Positions 1 to 6,706 are shown, counted from the stretch's first letter. The stretch: DNA of 8,849 nt from Spirochaetaceae bacterium (GCA_031257135.1 JAIRPH010000045.1:1-8849); one strand, 5' to 3'. The notes: generated from the sequence alone by a model not told the origin. Translations and numbers: made by a program.

Positions 1-320
1 GCCGCTGCCAGAGCTACCGCCGGAACCACCGCCGCCACCGCCACCGCTGCCGGAGCTACCACCGCCGGAACCACCGCCGCCGCCGCCGCTGCCACCGGAA
101 TTACCGCCGCTGCCGGAGCTACCGCCGGAACCGCCGCCGGAACTGCCACCGCCACCGCCACCGGAACCGCCAGAACCGGAATTACCGCTATCCCAAGAAC
201 CATCGGGCCCCCAAAGATCGCTGCCGCCGCCGGAACCGCCGCCGGATCCATTGCCGCTGCCGCCGGAACCACCGCCGGATCCATCGCTGCCGCTGCCGCC
301 GGAATCGCCGCCGCCGGAAT
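1..320. repeat. GC-rich imperfect tandem repeat coding for Gly/Ser
   Basis: The plus strand shows a low-complexity array of CCGCCGGAAC, CCACCGCCG and GCTGCCGGAGCTACC words. Longer imperfect units recur, for example GAGCTACC + GCCGGAACCACCGCC starting near 13, 54 and 117. On the minus strand these are read as TCC-GGC-GGT type codons, giving Ser-Gly-Gly runs. Codon choice among Gly (GGC/GGT/GGA) and Ser (TCC/AGC/TCT) varies. The array is interrupted at about 187-217 by a non-repeat stretch encoding DLWGPDGSWDS. Such arrays expand and contract by slippage and are prone to assembly error. Confidence 0.85.
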
Positions 321-489
321 TACTCGATTTCTGGGTGACTTCTTCTGTGTACCATTTTTTAATGATAGGATTATCGCATCCCCAGATTACCGCTACGGTA
401 AACAACACAAGGCATACCGCGGGCAGGAATATGGTCATCTTTATGCGTTTTCCATTTCCTGCCGAGCCATTACGCGCTGATTTCTTCAT
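1..489 (-). CDS. Gly/Ser-repeat lipoprotein, N-terminal part (runs off left edge)
   Basis: The frame is open from the ATG at 489 to the window edge (163 codons, no stop), so only the N-terminus is seen. Residues 1-18 are basic (MKKSARNGSAGNGKRIKM). Residues 19-36 are hydrophobic and lead to Cys38 in the sequence VIWGC, a relaxed lipobox with Trp at -2, which suggests an exported lipoprotein. A short stretch follows (DNPIIKKWYTEEVTQK, 39-54). From about residue 55 the sequence is almost only Gly, Ser, Asn and Asp, broken once by an island at 91-101 (DLWGPDGSWDS). The start is supported by AGGAGG (complement of 498-503) 8 bases before the ATG. The gene follows the OmpA-family gene by 54 bases on the same strand, so co-transcription and an envelope role are likely. 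The repeat looks like a flexible tether for a domain beyond the window. The CDNPIIKKW start resembles a start I associate with treponemal surface lipoproteins, but this is from memory. Function unknown. Confidence 0.8.
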   Translation of the reverse strand, partial: MKKSARNGSAGNGKRIKMTIFLPAVCLVLFTVAVIWGCDNPIIKKWYTEEVTQKSSNSGGGDSGGSGSDGSGGGSGGSGNGSGGGSGGGSDLWGPDGSWDSGNSGSGGSGGGGGGSSGGGSGGSSGSGGNSGGSGGGGGGSGGGSSGSGGGGGGGSGGSSGSG

Positions 490-497
490 TCTTCTTC

Positions 498-503
498 CCT
501 CCT
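498..503 (-). promoter_or_regulatory. Ribosome binding site of the Gly/Ser-repeat lipoprotein
   Basis: The complement of CCTCCT reads AGGAGG and lies 8 bases before the ATG at 489. It fixes the start of a gene that is otherwise hard to trust because most of its visible sequence is low complexity. Confidence 0.7.
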
Positions 504-543
504 GAATAAGGTCAACATAACGGAGAAACGCCATGCACCGGCG

Positions 544-1548
544 TTACTGCGTATGTTCTACATACCGGATGAGCATAAATTCTACCCGCCGGTTAAGATT
601 CCAATGCTCCCGATCCGTCCAGGAGGCAACGGTTTTTGTACCCCCTGAACCGGCGATGATTAAGCGTTTCCGCTCAATGCCGGAAGAAATGAGCGTATTA
701 GCAACAACTTCCGCCCGCTTAATACTTAAAGGATTAAGCGACATTTCTTCCTCGTTTTTGGTATTTTCAACCGGATTAGCGTGTCCCTCTATAACAAGCT
801 GATATTCGGTATTATGGTTCATAAAAGAAGCCAGTTCCTTGAGAAGGTTGCCGTTGTTCTTAACCGTAGTGGCATCAAGGCCGGAAAAATTTGCGGTATT
901 TGACGCGAAGTAGATGTACGGTTCTATCGCAAGGGCGGCTATTTCCGGTACTGTCGAAATTTCCCGCCGAATGATCAGTTCTTCGCCCGATTTGCGATCA
1001 AGCAGTTCGTCTCCGCCGCTCAGACGGTTTCGGTTTGCCTGTTCATTTTTATTCCCGCCCAGCGAAATACCCGCAAGCAGGCCGATGGCTCCCTTAAAAG
1101 GATAACCTCCCCGAATATAGGGTTCCAGATACCAGTTATGTGGCAGCAGGATTCTTGTTCCCAGAGTCAGTCCGATAGAAGGAGAACCGCGGCTTTCCTG
1201 ATAATTCCCATTCCTGATTGTCATCAAAAGCCCTGCGTCTGCTTGAAGGAAAAATTCCAAAATTGCAGGTCTAAAAATATACCAACGGCCAAAAATTCGA
1301 CTTTCCGCGCTGATCATATCTTTTAGATCAAAACCCATTCCAACGCTGATACCGGCGGCAAAGTTAGGAATAAAGCGGTAGTCCGCATTCAGAAGGCCCC
1401 CCAGCGAAAATCCCGGATTATCAAGCGTAATAATATTCGCCTCGATCCCGGCGCCGGTAGAAAAATTATTCTGTCCGTATGCCATGACACGGGAAGCGAG
1501 GAGAATAAACAGCAAAACTGTTTTTGCGTTTCTGTTTTTTTCTTTCAT
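544..1548 (-). CDS. OmpA-family outer-membrane protein
   Basis: A 334-residue exported protein. Residues 1-23 form a signal peptide (basic start, hydrophobic LLFILLASRV, cleavage probably after VMA at 23). Residues about 28-165 are rich in alternating Gly/aromatic segments (GAGIEANI, GISVGMGF, GLTLGTRILL, LEPYIRGGYPF), as in a small beta-barrel. Residues about 166-205 are a charged linker. Residues about 211-327 are an OmpA-like peptidoglycan-binding domain: IEGHAN (253-258), LSIKRAEVV (274-282) with Arg278, and NRRVEF (319-324). The family usually has Asp in GHTD for binding diaminopimelate; here the position is Asn258, while the Arg is kept. The start is supported by AGGAGA 7 bases upstream. 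The protein probably links the outer membrane to the cell wall. It precedes the Gly/Ser lipoprotein gene by 54 bases on the same strand. Confidence 0.88.
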   Translation of the reverse strand: MKEKNRNAKTVLLFILLASRVMAYGQNNFSTGAGIEANIITLDNPGFSLGGLLNADYRFIPNFAAGISVGMGFDLKDMISAESRIFGRWYIFRPAILEFFLQADAGLLMTIRNGNYQESRGSPSIGLTLGTRILLPHNWYLEPYIRGGYPFKGAIGLLAGISLGGNKNEQANRNRLSGGDELLDRKSGEELIIRREISTVPEIAALAIEPYIYFASNTANFSGLDATTVKNNGNLLKELASFMNHNTEYQLVIEGHANPVENTKNEEEMSLNPLSIKRAEVVANTLISSGIERKRLIIAGSGGTKTVASWTDREHWNLNRRVEFMLIRYVEHTQ

Positions 1549-1685
1549 AATCTGTCTCCTATGGTTAAAAGTATAAGATACCTTTTCCCACAGAGATGGC
1601 TTTAACGGAACAATGGTATAAGAAGAACCAAAATATTAGAAGAAATACCGGTTTGGAAAAGCTTCGGTTCTTTGCGATTCCCGAT
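1549..1685. other. Intergenic region upstream of the OmpA-family gene
   Basis: This 137-base stretch holds the AGGAGA ribosome binding site near the OmpA start. On the minus strand there is a possible -10 word TATACT at about 1572-1577, but no convincing -35 at 16-18 bases. I see no hairpin terminator after the 84-residue gene, so read-through from it is possible. Confidence 0.35.
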
Positions 1686-1940
1686 TCAGTTCCGTTCCAG
1701 AGCTGATGTTTTTTTGTGATACATTTTTCTGAACAGCGCCGTAGCCTGCTGCTGCATCCGGCATACCAACACGGCAAGTTCTATGGCATTGGAAGCCCGT
1801 TCTACGATTTCTCGGGGAATATGATGGATTTCACCTAGTATCGTCCCTTCTCTGTCAAGAGAAAACCCAACCTCAATGCCGTTAACCCAGTTTTTGCTCT
1901 TCATTTTCTTTAAGGAAAGAATCCAATTGCCTTTGACCAT
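1686..1940 (-). CDS. Hypothetical 84-residue protein
   Basis: I do not recognise this small protein. The start is backed by AAGGAG 7 bases before the ATG, which is the main reason to accept it as a gene. The N-terminal part is basic (KKMKSKNW, 11-18). It is followed by a short probably beta-rich stretch (IEVGFSLDREGTILGEIHHI, 22-41) and then a likely helix (REIVERASNAIELAVLVCRMQQQATALFR, about 43-71) with one Cys, and a basic C-terminus. No signal peptide or membrane helix is convincing, so it is probably cytosolic. It lies 164 bases after the solute-binding protein gene and 137 bases before the OmpA-family gene, all on the same strand. AT-rich sequence on both sides suggests it may be transcribed separately from the transporter operon. 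Confidence 0.6.
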   Translation of the reverse strand: MVKGNWILSLKKMKSKNWVNGIEVGFSLDREGTILGEIHHIPREIVERASNAIELAVLVCRMQQQATALFRKMYHKKTSALERN

Positions 1941-2077
1941 AGGGCGCTCCTTTTTTTCTAATGTATGAAAATGTTATTTTACCATCTATTATGAAACCTC
2001 TCTTTTGTTAGTATTGTATTTTATTCATGGCAATTGTGTTTTTTTTGAAAATTCAGCGTTTTTTACAAGAGGCAAGA
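1941..2077. other. AT-rich intergenic region upstream of the 84-residue gene
   Basis: Markedly more AT-rich than the flanking genes, with T-runs at about 2039-2046 and 2059-2064. On the minus strand a TTGCCA word (about 2029-2034) is present, but no good -10 box lies 16-18 bases downstream, so I do not call a promoter. The ribosome binding site AAGGAG of the small gene is the only firm element. Confidence 0.4.
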
Positions 2078-2099
2078 GCAGGGCGGCCCTCCGCCCTGC
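2078..2099 (-). terminator. Hairpin terminator after the transporter operon
   Basis: A perfect 9-bp GC-rich inverted repeat (GCAGGGCGG / CCGCCCTGC) with a 4-base loop begins 5 bases beyond the stop codon of the solute-binding protein gene. On the minus strand it is followed by TCTTGCCTCTTGT, a T-rich but broken tract, so termination may be partial. The stem is strong enough to protect the 3' end of the operon mRNA in either case. Confidence 0.65.
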
Positions 2100-2104
2100 G
2101 CGTT

Positions 2105-3703
2105 TTACTGAAGTCCTTTTTCTTTTAAGAAGCGGTTTACATCTTCAATTGCTTCCCGATGACCGGAATCCATGGCCTTTTTAACCATTGCGGCGAACAT
2201 TGTTTCCACAGGTTCTTTGCCCATAATTATTTCCGCCACCGCGTTAGAAAAGTTGAAAGAATCCGCTTCCATCTTAGCCGGCGTATTGACCAGTTTAACG
2301 GCGATATTGACCGGAACCGCATACGGGTTCCGCTGCGCCCGTGCCCACGCGCTCAGTTCTCTAACCTCGCTCGCGTAAATGCCGTATCGTTCCATCGGCC
2401 ACTTGAAATCGCAAGCCAGTTCAAAACCCCAACTCGGCATATTCAAAAGCCCTACTGATTTATACAGTTCAGCGATAACCGGATTCTGTCCGTTACTATC
2501 TTTGATGTATTGATAATCACCCTCGGCGTTTTTCTCCCAAGTAACGCCTTCAAACCCAAGTTTATAGCTCTTACCTTCCTCGCTCATAGCCCAATTGTGG
2601 AACTCGAGATAGCGGTCGAGTTTTTCATCGCTGATATTCGAACCAAACTGCGTACCGGTCATGTCCAGCATATATTTATGCATATAAGGTTTTGAATTTT
2701 TATCTTTTGATAAAATTGGAATTAAACCAACCTTATCAAAAGGATTGCCTTCAGGATTCGCCGAAGCAAACTGCTCCACAATGACGGCATTTATCCAGTC
2801 TGTATCGGCGTTGCGCGTGATAGCGCCAACCGCGCCGCCGGCGAGTTTCTGCATGGTTTGACGGTAATCAATCTGAGCGAACTCGGGATCTAGAATACCT
2901 TCCTCATACAGGCGGCGGAAAAATTTCAGCGGTTCAATGGACGCATTGCTGAGTTGTCCGTGCCTCCATACGCCGTCGGTATCTTCTATCCAGTCCGACA
3001 CGTTTATGCCCCAAGAGATAAACCAATTACGCATCTCTCCCGCTTTTGGCGTGGAAATCCCCCAGGTATCTTTGACGCCGTTCCCGTCGGGATCATCAAA
3101 GGTAAAATGCCGCAGCAGGGTGTAGAGATCTTCCCAATTCGAAGGCGGTTCGGTTATTCCGAATTTCGCGGCCCAATCCTTCCGGTAGAAAATACCCCGC
3201 CTCTCGGCGATATACAGGGAGCGATCCATGCTGTCCGGTTTCGGAAGCAGGTAGTTTCCCCCGAACAAATCCCGGCTGATTACGCAAATATCCGATGTTT
3301 CTATAATGTTTTTTACATTGGGATATTTGTCGAGTATCGCCTGCGGGATTTCCTTTACATAGCCCTGGTCGATAAAATTGAGATAATTGGTGATATAGTA
3401 CAAAGGCTCGCTGTAAAAAACATCCGGCAGCGCGCCGCTGGCGGCAAGAAGCACATGGGCCTCTGAATCATCATTAAATTCGGCGTCAAAGATAATGCCG
3501 AATTTGTCACGAATCAGCTCGGCTAATTTATCATTAGCCGGATCAAATGTAACGCCTTCATCAGCAGAGAACAGCTTGATTGTTACCAGGTTACGTCCTC
3601 CCGCTTGTCCCGCGCCGCCCGAAGCGGAAGCGCCGTCTTTTGAGCAGGAAACGAACCACGCCGTAAGCGTCAATACGCCCATCAGAATAATAACTCTTTT
3701 CAT
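2105..3703 (-). CDS. Extracellular solute-binding lipoprotein of a CUT1 (LplA/YtcQ-type) ABC importer
   Basis: A 532-residue substrate-binding lipoprotein that would capture a sugar or oligosaccharide and deliver it to the two permeases encoded just upstream. Residues 1-19 form the signal peptide and Cys20 (FVSC) is the lipid-anchored residue; a Gly/Ser/Ala linker follows (24-36). Family features seen: LPDVFYSEP (92-100), RGIFYRKDWAAKFG (169-182), the P-x-NWEDLYTLLR segment (187-198) and a DDPDGNGVKD loop (203-212) resembling a calcium-binding turn common in LplA-type proteins. The C-terminal helices (AVAEIIMGKEPVETMFAAMVKK, then EDVNRFLKEKG) match the family's usual end. Length is normal for this large subtype. 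The start is supported by TAGGAGT 6 bases upstream. It is last in the operon, 39 bases after the second permease. The substrate cannot be told from sequence. Confidence 0.9.
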   Translation of the reverse strand: MKRVIILMGVLTLTAWFVSCSKDGASASGGAGQAGGRNLVTIKLFSADEGVTFDPANDKLAELIRDKFGIIFDAEFNDDSEAHVLLAASGALPDVFYSEPLYYITNYLNFIDQGYVKEIPQAILDKYPNVKNIIETSDICVISRDLFGGNYLLPKPDSMDRSLYIAERRGIFYRKDWAAKFGITEPPSNWEDLYTLLRHFTFDDPDGNGVKDTWGISTPKAGEMRNWFISWGINVSDWIEDTDGVWRHGQLSNASIEPLKFFRRLYEEGILDPEFAQIDYRQTMQKLAGGAVGAITRNADTDWINAVIVEQFASANPEGNPFDKVGLIPILSKDKNSKPYMHKYMLDMTGTQFGSNISDEKLDRYLEFHNWAMSEEGKSYKLGFEGVTWEKNAEGDYQYIKDSNGQNPVIAELYKSVGLLNMPSWGFELACDFKWPMERYGIYASEVRELSAWARAQRNPYAVPVNIAVKLVNTPAKMEADSFNFSNAVAEIIMGKEPVETMFAAMVKKAMDSGHREAIEDVNRFLKEKGLQ

Positions 3704-3742
3704 CTTAGACTCCTATAACGAGCGGCGTATTGCCGCGTACGT

Positions 3743-4648
3743 TCAACCTTTTATTGAACCAATCATAACGCCTTTTTCAAAGAACTTTTGTATAAAGGGA
3801 TAAATCAGCAGCATTGGTACCACCGCAATCACCACCATGGCCATTTTAAGCCCGTCCTCAAAAAGTGAAACAGGATTACCCAGGGCATCCCGCATCTGGG
3901 AAGCCGCGATGAGCAATTCCGCGGGCTTCGAGGAATCTTTTACCATATTCCGCAGCACAAGCTGAAGTGGAAAAAGTTTAGCGTCGTTAAGGTATAACCG
4001 GGCGTTGAACCAGCTATTCCAGAAACCAACCGCTACAAAGAGGGCAAGGGTTGACAGCACCGCCGTAGAAAGGGGGTAGATTATATTGAATAGAATCGTA
4101 AAATCATTAGCGCCGTCTATCCTGGCGGACTCTTCCATAGATTCCGGCAGTTGCATAAAAAAAGTCCGCATGATAATAAAATTCCACACGCTCACGCCAC
4201 TCGGCAGAATAAGCGCCAGAAGATTGTTCCGCAGATGCAGGGTGGTCGTAATAAGCAGATACGTTGGAATAAGGCCGCCTGAAAAAAACATGGTAAACAC
4301 CAAGTATAAGGTAAAAAATTTTTTCCCCGCCAATCGTTTTTTCGACAGCGGATAGGCGAGCATGGAGGTAAGCAAAATGCTAAAAGCCGTCCCGCCAGAC
4401 GTAATGATGGCGGACATCAAATAGGAGCGGGGAATTGTCGGCGCTTTGAACAAATACCGGTAGGAATCAATGTTGATGTTATACGGAAGTAGAACCAAAG
4501 GCCGCCTAAAATAATCACCTTGGGTAGTTAGTGAAATCATCAGCACATTCCAAAAAGGCAGCAGCATGATAAACGCCAACAGCGCAAAAAATATCAGATT
4601 ACATACATCGAAGAGATTTGATAAAAATCCTTTCTTCAGTCCCGCCAT
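3743..4648 (-). CDS. ABC sugar-type permease, LplC/YtcP-like
   Basis: A 301-residue inner-membrane permease with about six hydrophobic segments (roughly 15-42, 78-100, 110-135, 142-162, 191-212 and 268-288). The cytoplasmic coupling loop at about 169-192 carries EESARIDGANDFTILFNIIYP, the EAA motif that contacts the ATPase. The N-terminal FWNVLMISLT and the C-terminal FFEKGVMIGSIKG end are typical of the YtcP/LplC half of this transporter class, whose members end in a G-x-x-KG signature. It follows the first permease by 17 bases, with AAGGGG about 9 bases before the ATG, and precedes the binding protein, so the three are one operon. It would pair with the first permease to form the channel. 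No ATPase is nearby; this class commonly uses a shared MsmX/UgpC-type ATPase encoded elsewhere. Confidence 0.9.
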   Translation of the reverse strand: MAGLKKGFLSNLFDVCNLIFFALLAFIMLLPFWNVLMISLTTQGDYFRRPLVLLPYNINIDSYRYLFKAPTIPRSYLMSAIITSGGTAFSILLTSMLAYPLSKKRLAGKKFFTLYLVFTMFFSGGLIPTYLLITTTLHLRNNLLALILPSGVSVWNFIIMRTFFMQLPESMEESARIDGANDFTILFNIIYPLSTAVLSTLALFVAVGFWNSWFNARLYLNDAKLFPLQLVLRNMVKDSSKPAELLIAASQMRDALGNPVSLFEDGLKMAMVVIAVVPMLLIYPFIQKFFEKGVMIGSIKG

Positions 4649-4665
4649 GATTTCTTTCCCCTTTT

Positions 4666-5616
4666 CTACAGGAAGCCCTCGGATCCCATCATCCTGACTA
4701 TTTTATTAGTTGCTAAAAGCAACATAAAGTTAATAACCTGCTGGAACAGCCCGATGGCGGTAGTAAACGAATAATTCATCTTATTGATGCCTTGCTCATA
4801 CACAAACACGTCAATCGTCTGCCCAACGGAGTAGACCGCAGGCGAAATTAGATTGTATATTTGATCAAAATTAGAACTCATTACATTTCCCACATTTAAG
4901 ATGAGGAGTGTTACAATGGTAAAACTTATCATGGGCAACGTAATGCTTAACATGCGCCTGATCCGCCCCGCGCCGTCGATAATAGCCGCCTCGTAAAGGG
5001 TTGGATCAATTCCCGATATAGCGGCCATGTAAATAATCGTACCCCAACCCGCCCCTTTCCATATACTGGTCAAATAAAGCAACTGCCGAAAAGTCGCGGG
5101 ATTTGAAAGGAAATTAACCGCCGGCAGTCCGAGAGAAACGAGAACCTTGTTTACCATCCCGCTGGTAATGGAAAAAAAACCGAACATAAGCCCGTTTATG
5201 ACGGCCCAGGATATGAAATGAGGCAGATACAAAATAGATTGTACCGTTCTTTTAAATACCTTGCCGTTGAGTTCGTTCAGCAAGAGAGAAAGGATAACCG
5301 GCGCGGGGAATGTCCAGATAAGCGTATTGATGCTGATAATAAGCGTATTGATAATGACCTGCCTGCCGTCAGGGTGCGTAAAAAGGCGCGCGAAATGTTT
5401 AAGACCCACAAACGAACTCCCTAAAATACCGTCCCGGATTTTGAAGTCCTTAAACGCGATTTGGAGCCCGTACATCGGCATATAAGAAAAAATGAATACT
5501 ATCGCCAGGCCGGGAAGCATCATCAAATAGAGATACTTATCGGAAAGAAGCCGTTTTATCAATGTTCCGGTGGAAACGGCGCCGCTTTTTCTGTGTTTGC
5601 CTGCTCTGCCTGCCAT
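4666..5616 (-). CDS. ABC sugar-type permease, LplB-like
   Basis: The first gene of the importer operon, giving 316 residues from the ATG at 5616. About six membrane segments are visible, starting with YLMMLPGLAIVFIFSYMPM (about 29-48), followed by the family signature MYGLQIAFKDF (about 48-58). The EAA coupling loop is at about 209-228 (EAAIIDGAGRIRRMLSITLP). The frame is also open to an ATG at 5661, 15 codons further upstream. I prefer 5616 because the upstream ATG has no ribosome binding site, the extra residues (MPLTAGNSCCIIIPI) are unlike the family, and a near-consensus promoter (5627-5655) lies inside that extension. The preferred ATG also lacks a ribosome binding site and would be nearly leaderless. 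Role: one half of the transmembrane channel. Confidence 0.87.
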   Translation of the reverse strand: MAGRAGKHRKSGAVSTGTLIKRLLSDKYLYLMMLPGLAIVFIFSYMPMYGLQIAFKDFKIRDGILGSSFVGLKHFARLFTHPDGRQVIINTLIISINTLIWTFPAPVILSLLLNELNGKVFKRTVQSILYLPHFISWAVINGLMFGFFSITSGMVNKVLVSLGLPAVNFLSNPATFRQLLYLTSIWKGAGWGTIIYMAAISGIDPTLYEAAIIDGAGRIRRMLSITLPMISFTIVTLLILNVGNVMSSNFDQIYNLISPAVYSVGQTIDVFVYEQGINKMNYSFTTAIGLFQQVINFMLLLATNKIVRMMGSEGFL

Positions 5617-5626
5617 AATAGGAATT

Positions 5627-5655
5627 ATGATACAACAGGAATTCCCGGCTGTCAA
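5627..5655 (-). promoter_or_regulatory. Sigma70-like promoter of the importer operon
   Basis: On the minus strand, TTGACA (5655-5650) is followed after exactly 17 bases by TATCAT (5632-5627), one mismatch from consensus. The predicted transcription start is at about 5620, leaving only about 4 bases before the ATG at 5616. The -35 box would overlap codons 3-4 of the longer reading frame from 5661. Confidence 0.65.
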
Positions 5656-5680
5656 CGGCATTGTTTAAAATTTATCCAAT

Positions 5681-5728
5681 AGAGTTGTTCAATAATCGCT
5701 TATTGAACAACTTCCGCTGAACAACTCT
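5681..5728. repeat. Cluster of three TTGTTC / GAACAA arms (overlapping hairpins)
   Basis: A perfect 13-bp inverted repeat, AGTTGTTCAATAA (5683-5695) and TTATTGAACAACT (5700-5712), has loop TCGC. A third arm, GAACAACTCT (5719-5728), is the exact complement of AGAGTTGTTC (5681-5690). The left arm can therefore pair with either the middle or the right arm, but not both. The cluster lies between the hydrolase stop (5734) and the importer promoter (-35 ends at 5655). The tract after it on the minus strand (CTATTGGATAAATTTT) is a poor terminator tail. It could be an operator, an attenuator or mRNA end, or a small dispersed repeat. Confidence 0.75.
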
Positions 5729-5733
5729 CTTTT

Positions 5734-6489
5734 TTAAGGTTCTTTATTGATAATCTGAGCGCTGTTAATGGTGGGGCTAAAAAACTTTTCTATATAACTA
5801 ATGACAAGAGCGGTTCCCTCATCATGGTTAACATAAGGAGGCTTCTGCGGGTTATACATAGCATCGGTCAGATCTCGAATCAGAGCCGTCTTGAAGCCCC
5901 TGCGGACGGTCTTTATTATCCCAAAACTCCGGCCTAGGATGCACATATTGGTATGCACCCCCGCATAGATAACGAATTTGATCCCCCGGGAAACGAGATG
6001 CGCGTAGAGGCGGTCTCCCTCGTCCCCGCAGATGAGGTCCCGCTCCGCATCGATGAAGATCTTGTCGCTCTGGCGCTTCCAGACCCTCGTATTCGGAAGA
6101 TAGGAATCATTCGTATCGCTGCCCCCATCGGAAGCGTCCACCGGCGAAGGATACCCCTCCAGGGTAACCGGCTCGGGGATGTGACCGGGAGCTTCCAGAG
6201 ACAAGAACCGTTTTCTCGCATCGTTTCCCTGGTAAAAATCCATGGTGTCCGAAGGCGCGTGAATAATGAGATACCCTCTGTTCCGGGCGTGGATCGCCGT
6301 TTCGTTTATCCGTTCCGCCAGGACAGAACAGCGCCGGGTTGCCCCCTCGCTCCAGTGCCGATCCCACATATCCACCAGAATCAGGGCGGTTTCAGCGGGC
6401 TCATACCGGACGGTTTCTTCCCAGGCTTCCCAGCGGCGGCATCCTTCAACGGAAATGAGCCGCTGCCGTCTCATAGTAAAATTGTACAT
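5734..6489 (-). CDS. Isochorismatase-like cysteine hydrolase
   Basis: A 251-residue cytosolic protein of the isochorismatase-like (cysteine hydrolase) superfamily, whose members hydrolyse amide, imide or vinyl-ether bonds with an Asp-Lys-Cys triad. The Asp is in ALILVDMWD (Asp40). The Cys is in GVHTNMCILGR (Cys183). The Lys is probably Lys138 or Lys143 in the segment VWKRQSDK. The region TNMCILGRSFG...LIRDLTDAMYNP...HDEGT (181-225) matches a subgroup in which this block is highly conserved; I know of no assigned substrate for it. The insert at 105-135 (rich in Pro, Gly, Ser and Asp) is longer than in small nicotinamidase-like members. The start is set by AAGGAGG, 4 bases before the ATG. There is no signal peptide. 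The gene lies upstream of the importer operon on the same strand but is separated from it by a hairpin cluster and a new promoter, so a shared pathway is only a guess. Confidence 0.85.
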   Translation of the reverse strand: MYNFTMRRQRLISVEGCRRWEAWEETVRYEPAETALILVDMWDRHWSEGATRRCSVLAERINETAIHARNRGYLIIHAPSDTMDFYQGNDARKRFLSLEAPGHIPEPVTLEGYPSPVDASDGGSDTNDSYLPNTRVWKRQSDKIFIDAERDLICGDEGDRLYAHLVSRGIKFVIYAGVHTNMCILGRSFGIIKTVRRGFKTALIRDLTDAMYNPQKPPYVNHDEGTALVISYIEKFFSPTINSAQIINKEP

Positions 6490-6493
6490 ACGA

Positions 6494-6500
6494 CCTCCTT
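6494..6500 (-). promoter_or_regulatory. Strong ribosome binding site of the hydrolase gene
   Basis: The complement of CCTCCTT reads AAGGAGG, 4 bases before the ATG at 6489. The spacing is a little short but rules out the in-frame ATG five codons further in as the main start. Confidence 0.75.
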
Positions 6501-6520
6501 AACATACGGTGATAAACAGC

Positions 6521-6627
6521 GTGTCTGTCCACAAAGTCGGTTGCTTTGTAAATAGACCTTACATTTTCGCAGCCTTTAGACGACGAAAATGCTCTTTATA
6601 AGATAGTCTGTCTATTGTGTCTACATT
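6521..6627 (+). repeat. Structured intergenic repeat, copy A
   Basis: This 107-bp stretch matches 8738-8845 along its whole length in the same orientation. Shared blocks are GTGTCTGTCCACAAAGTCGG at the start, CTTTG, AGACCTT, CATTTTC, CGAAAATGC, then AGTCTGTC/GGTCTGTC and GTGTCTACATT at the end. In copy A the first hairpin is partly broken: CAAAG/CTTTG still pair, but the outer GGACAGAC arm has become AAATAGAC. The middle stem CATTTTCG/CGAAAATG remains, and the T-run of copy B is interrupted. It lies in the 265-base region between the divergent hydrolase and PEGA/SUMF1 genes. Confidence 0.85.
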
Positions 6628-6696
6628 TTATTATAATAACAGCCATAGAGAGAGTCAATATTTCGCGTGAACCATCGAAAAAACAATCGATTTTAG

Positions 6697-6706
6697 ACCG
6701 GCCGGT
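6697..6706. repeat. 10-bp perfect palindrome upstream of the PEGA/SUMF1 promoter
   Basis: ACCGGCCGGT is a perfect palindrome 13 bases before the -35 box at 6720. It may be an operator half or chance; nothing else in the window repeats it. Confidence 0.3.

Noticed and set aside
1..320. CRISPR array
   Set aside because: The repetition is continuous and in frame with a coding sequence, has no unique spacers, and encodes Gly/Ser.
1565..1777. 70-codon minus-strand frame partly overlapping the 84-residue gene
   Set aside because: It overlaps the better-supported gene out of frame, shows no ribosome binding site or protein-like composition, and is rich in Cys/Arg as expected of a shadow frame.
2954..3466. 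170-codon plus-strand frame opposite the solute-binding protein
   Set aside because: It is antisense to a well-recognised lipoprotein and has no recognisable protein features.
5617..5661. N-terminal extension of the first permease (15 codons)
   Set aside because: There is no ribosome binding site at 5661, the residues are unlike the family, and the sequence matches a promoter.
5953..6555. 200-codon plus-strand frame opposite the hydrolase gene
   Set aside because: It is antisense to a clear family member with a conserved catalytic Cys region; its long open length follows from codon bias on the other strand.
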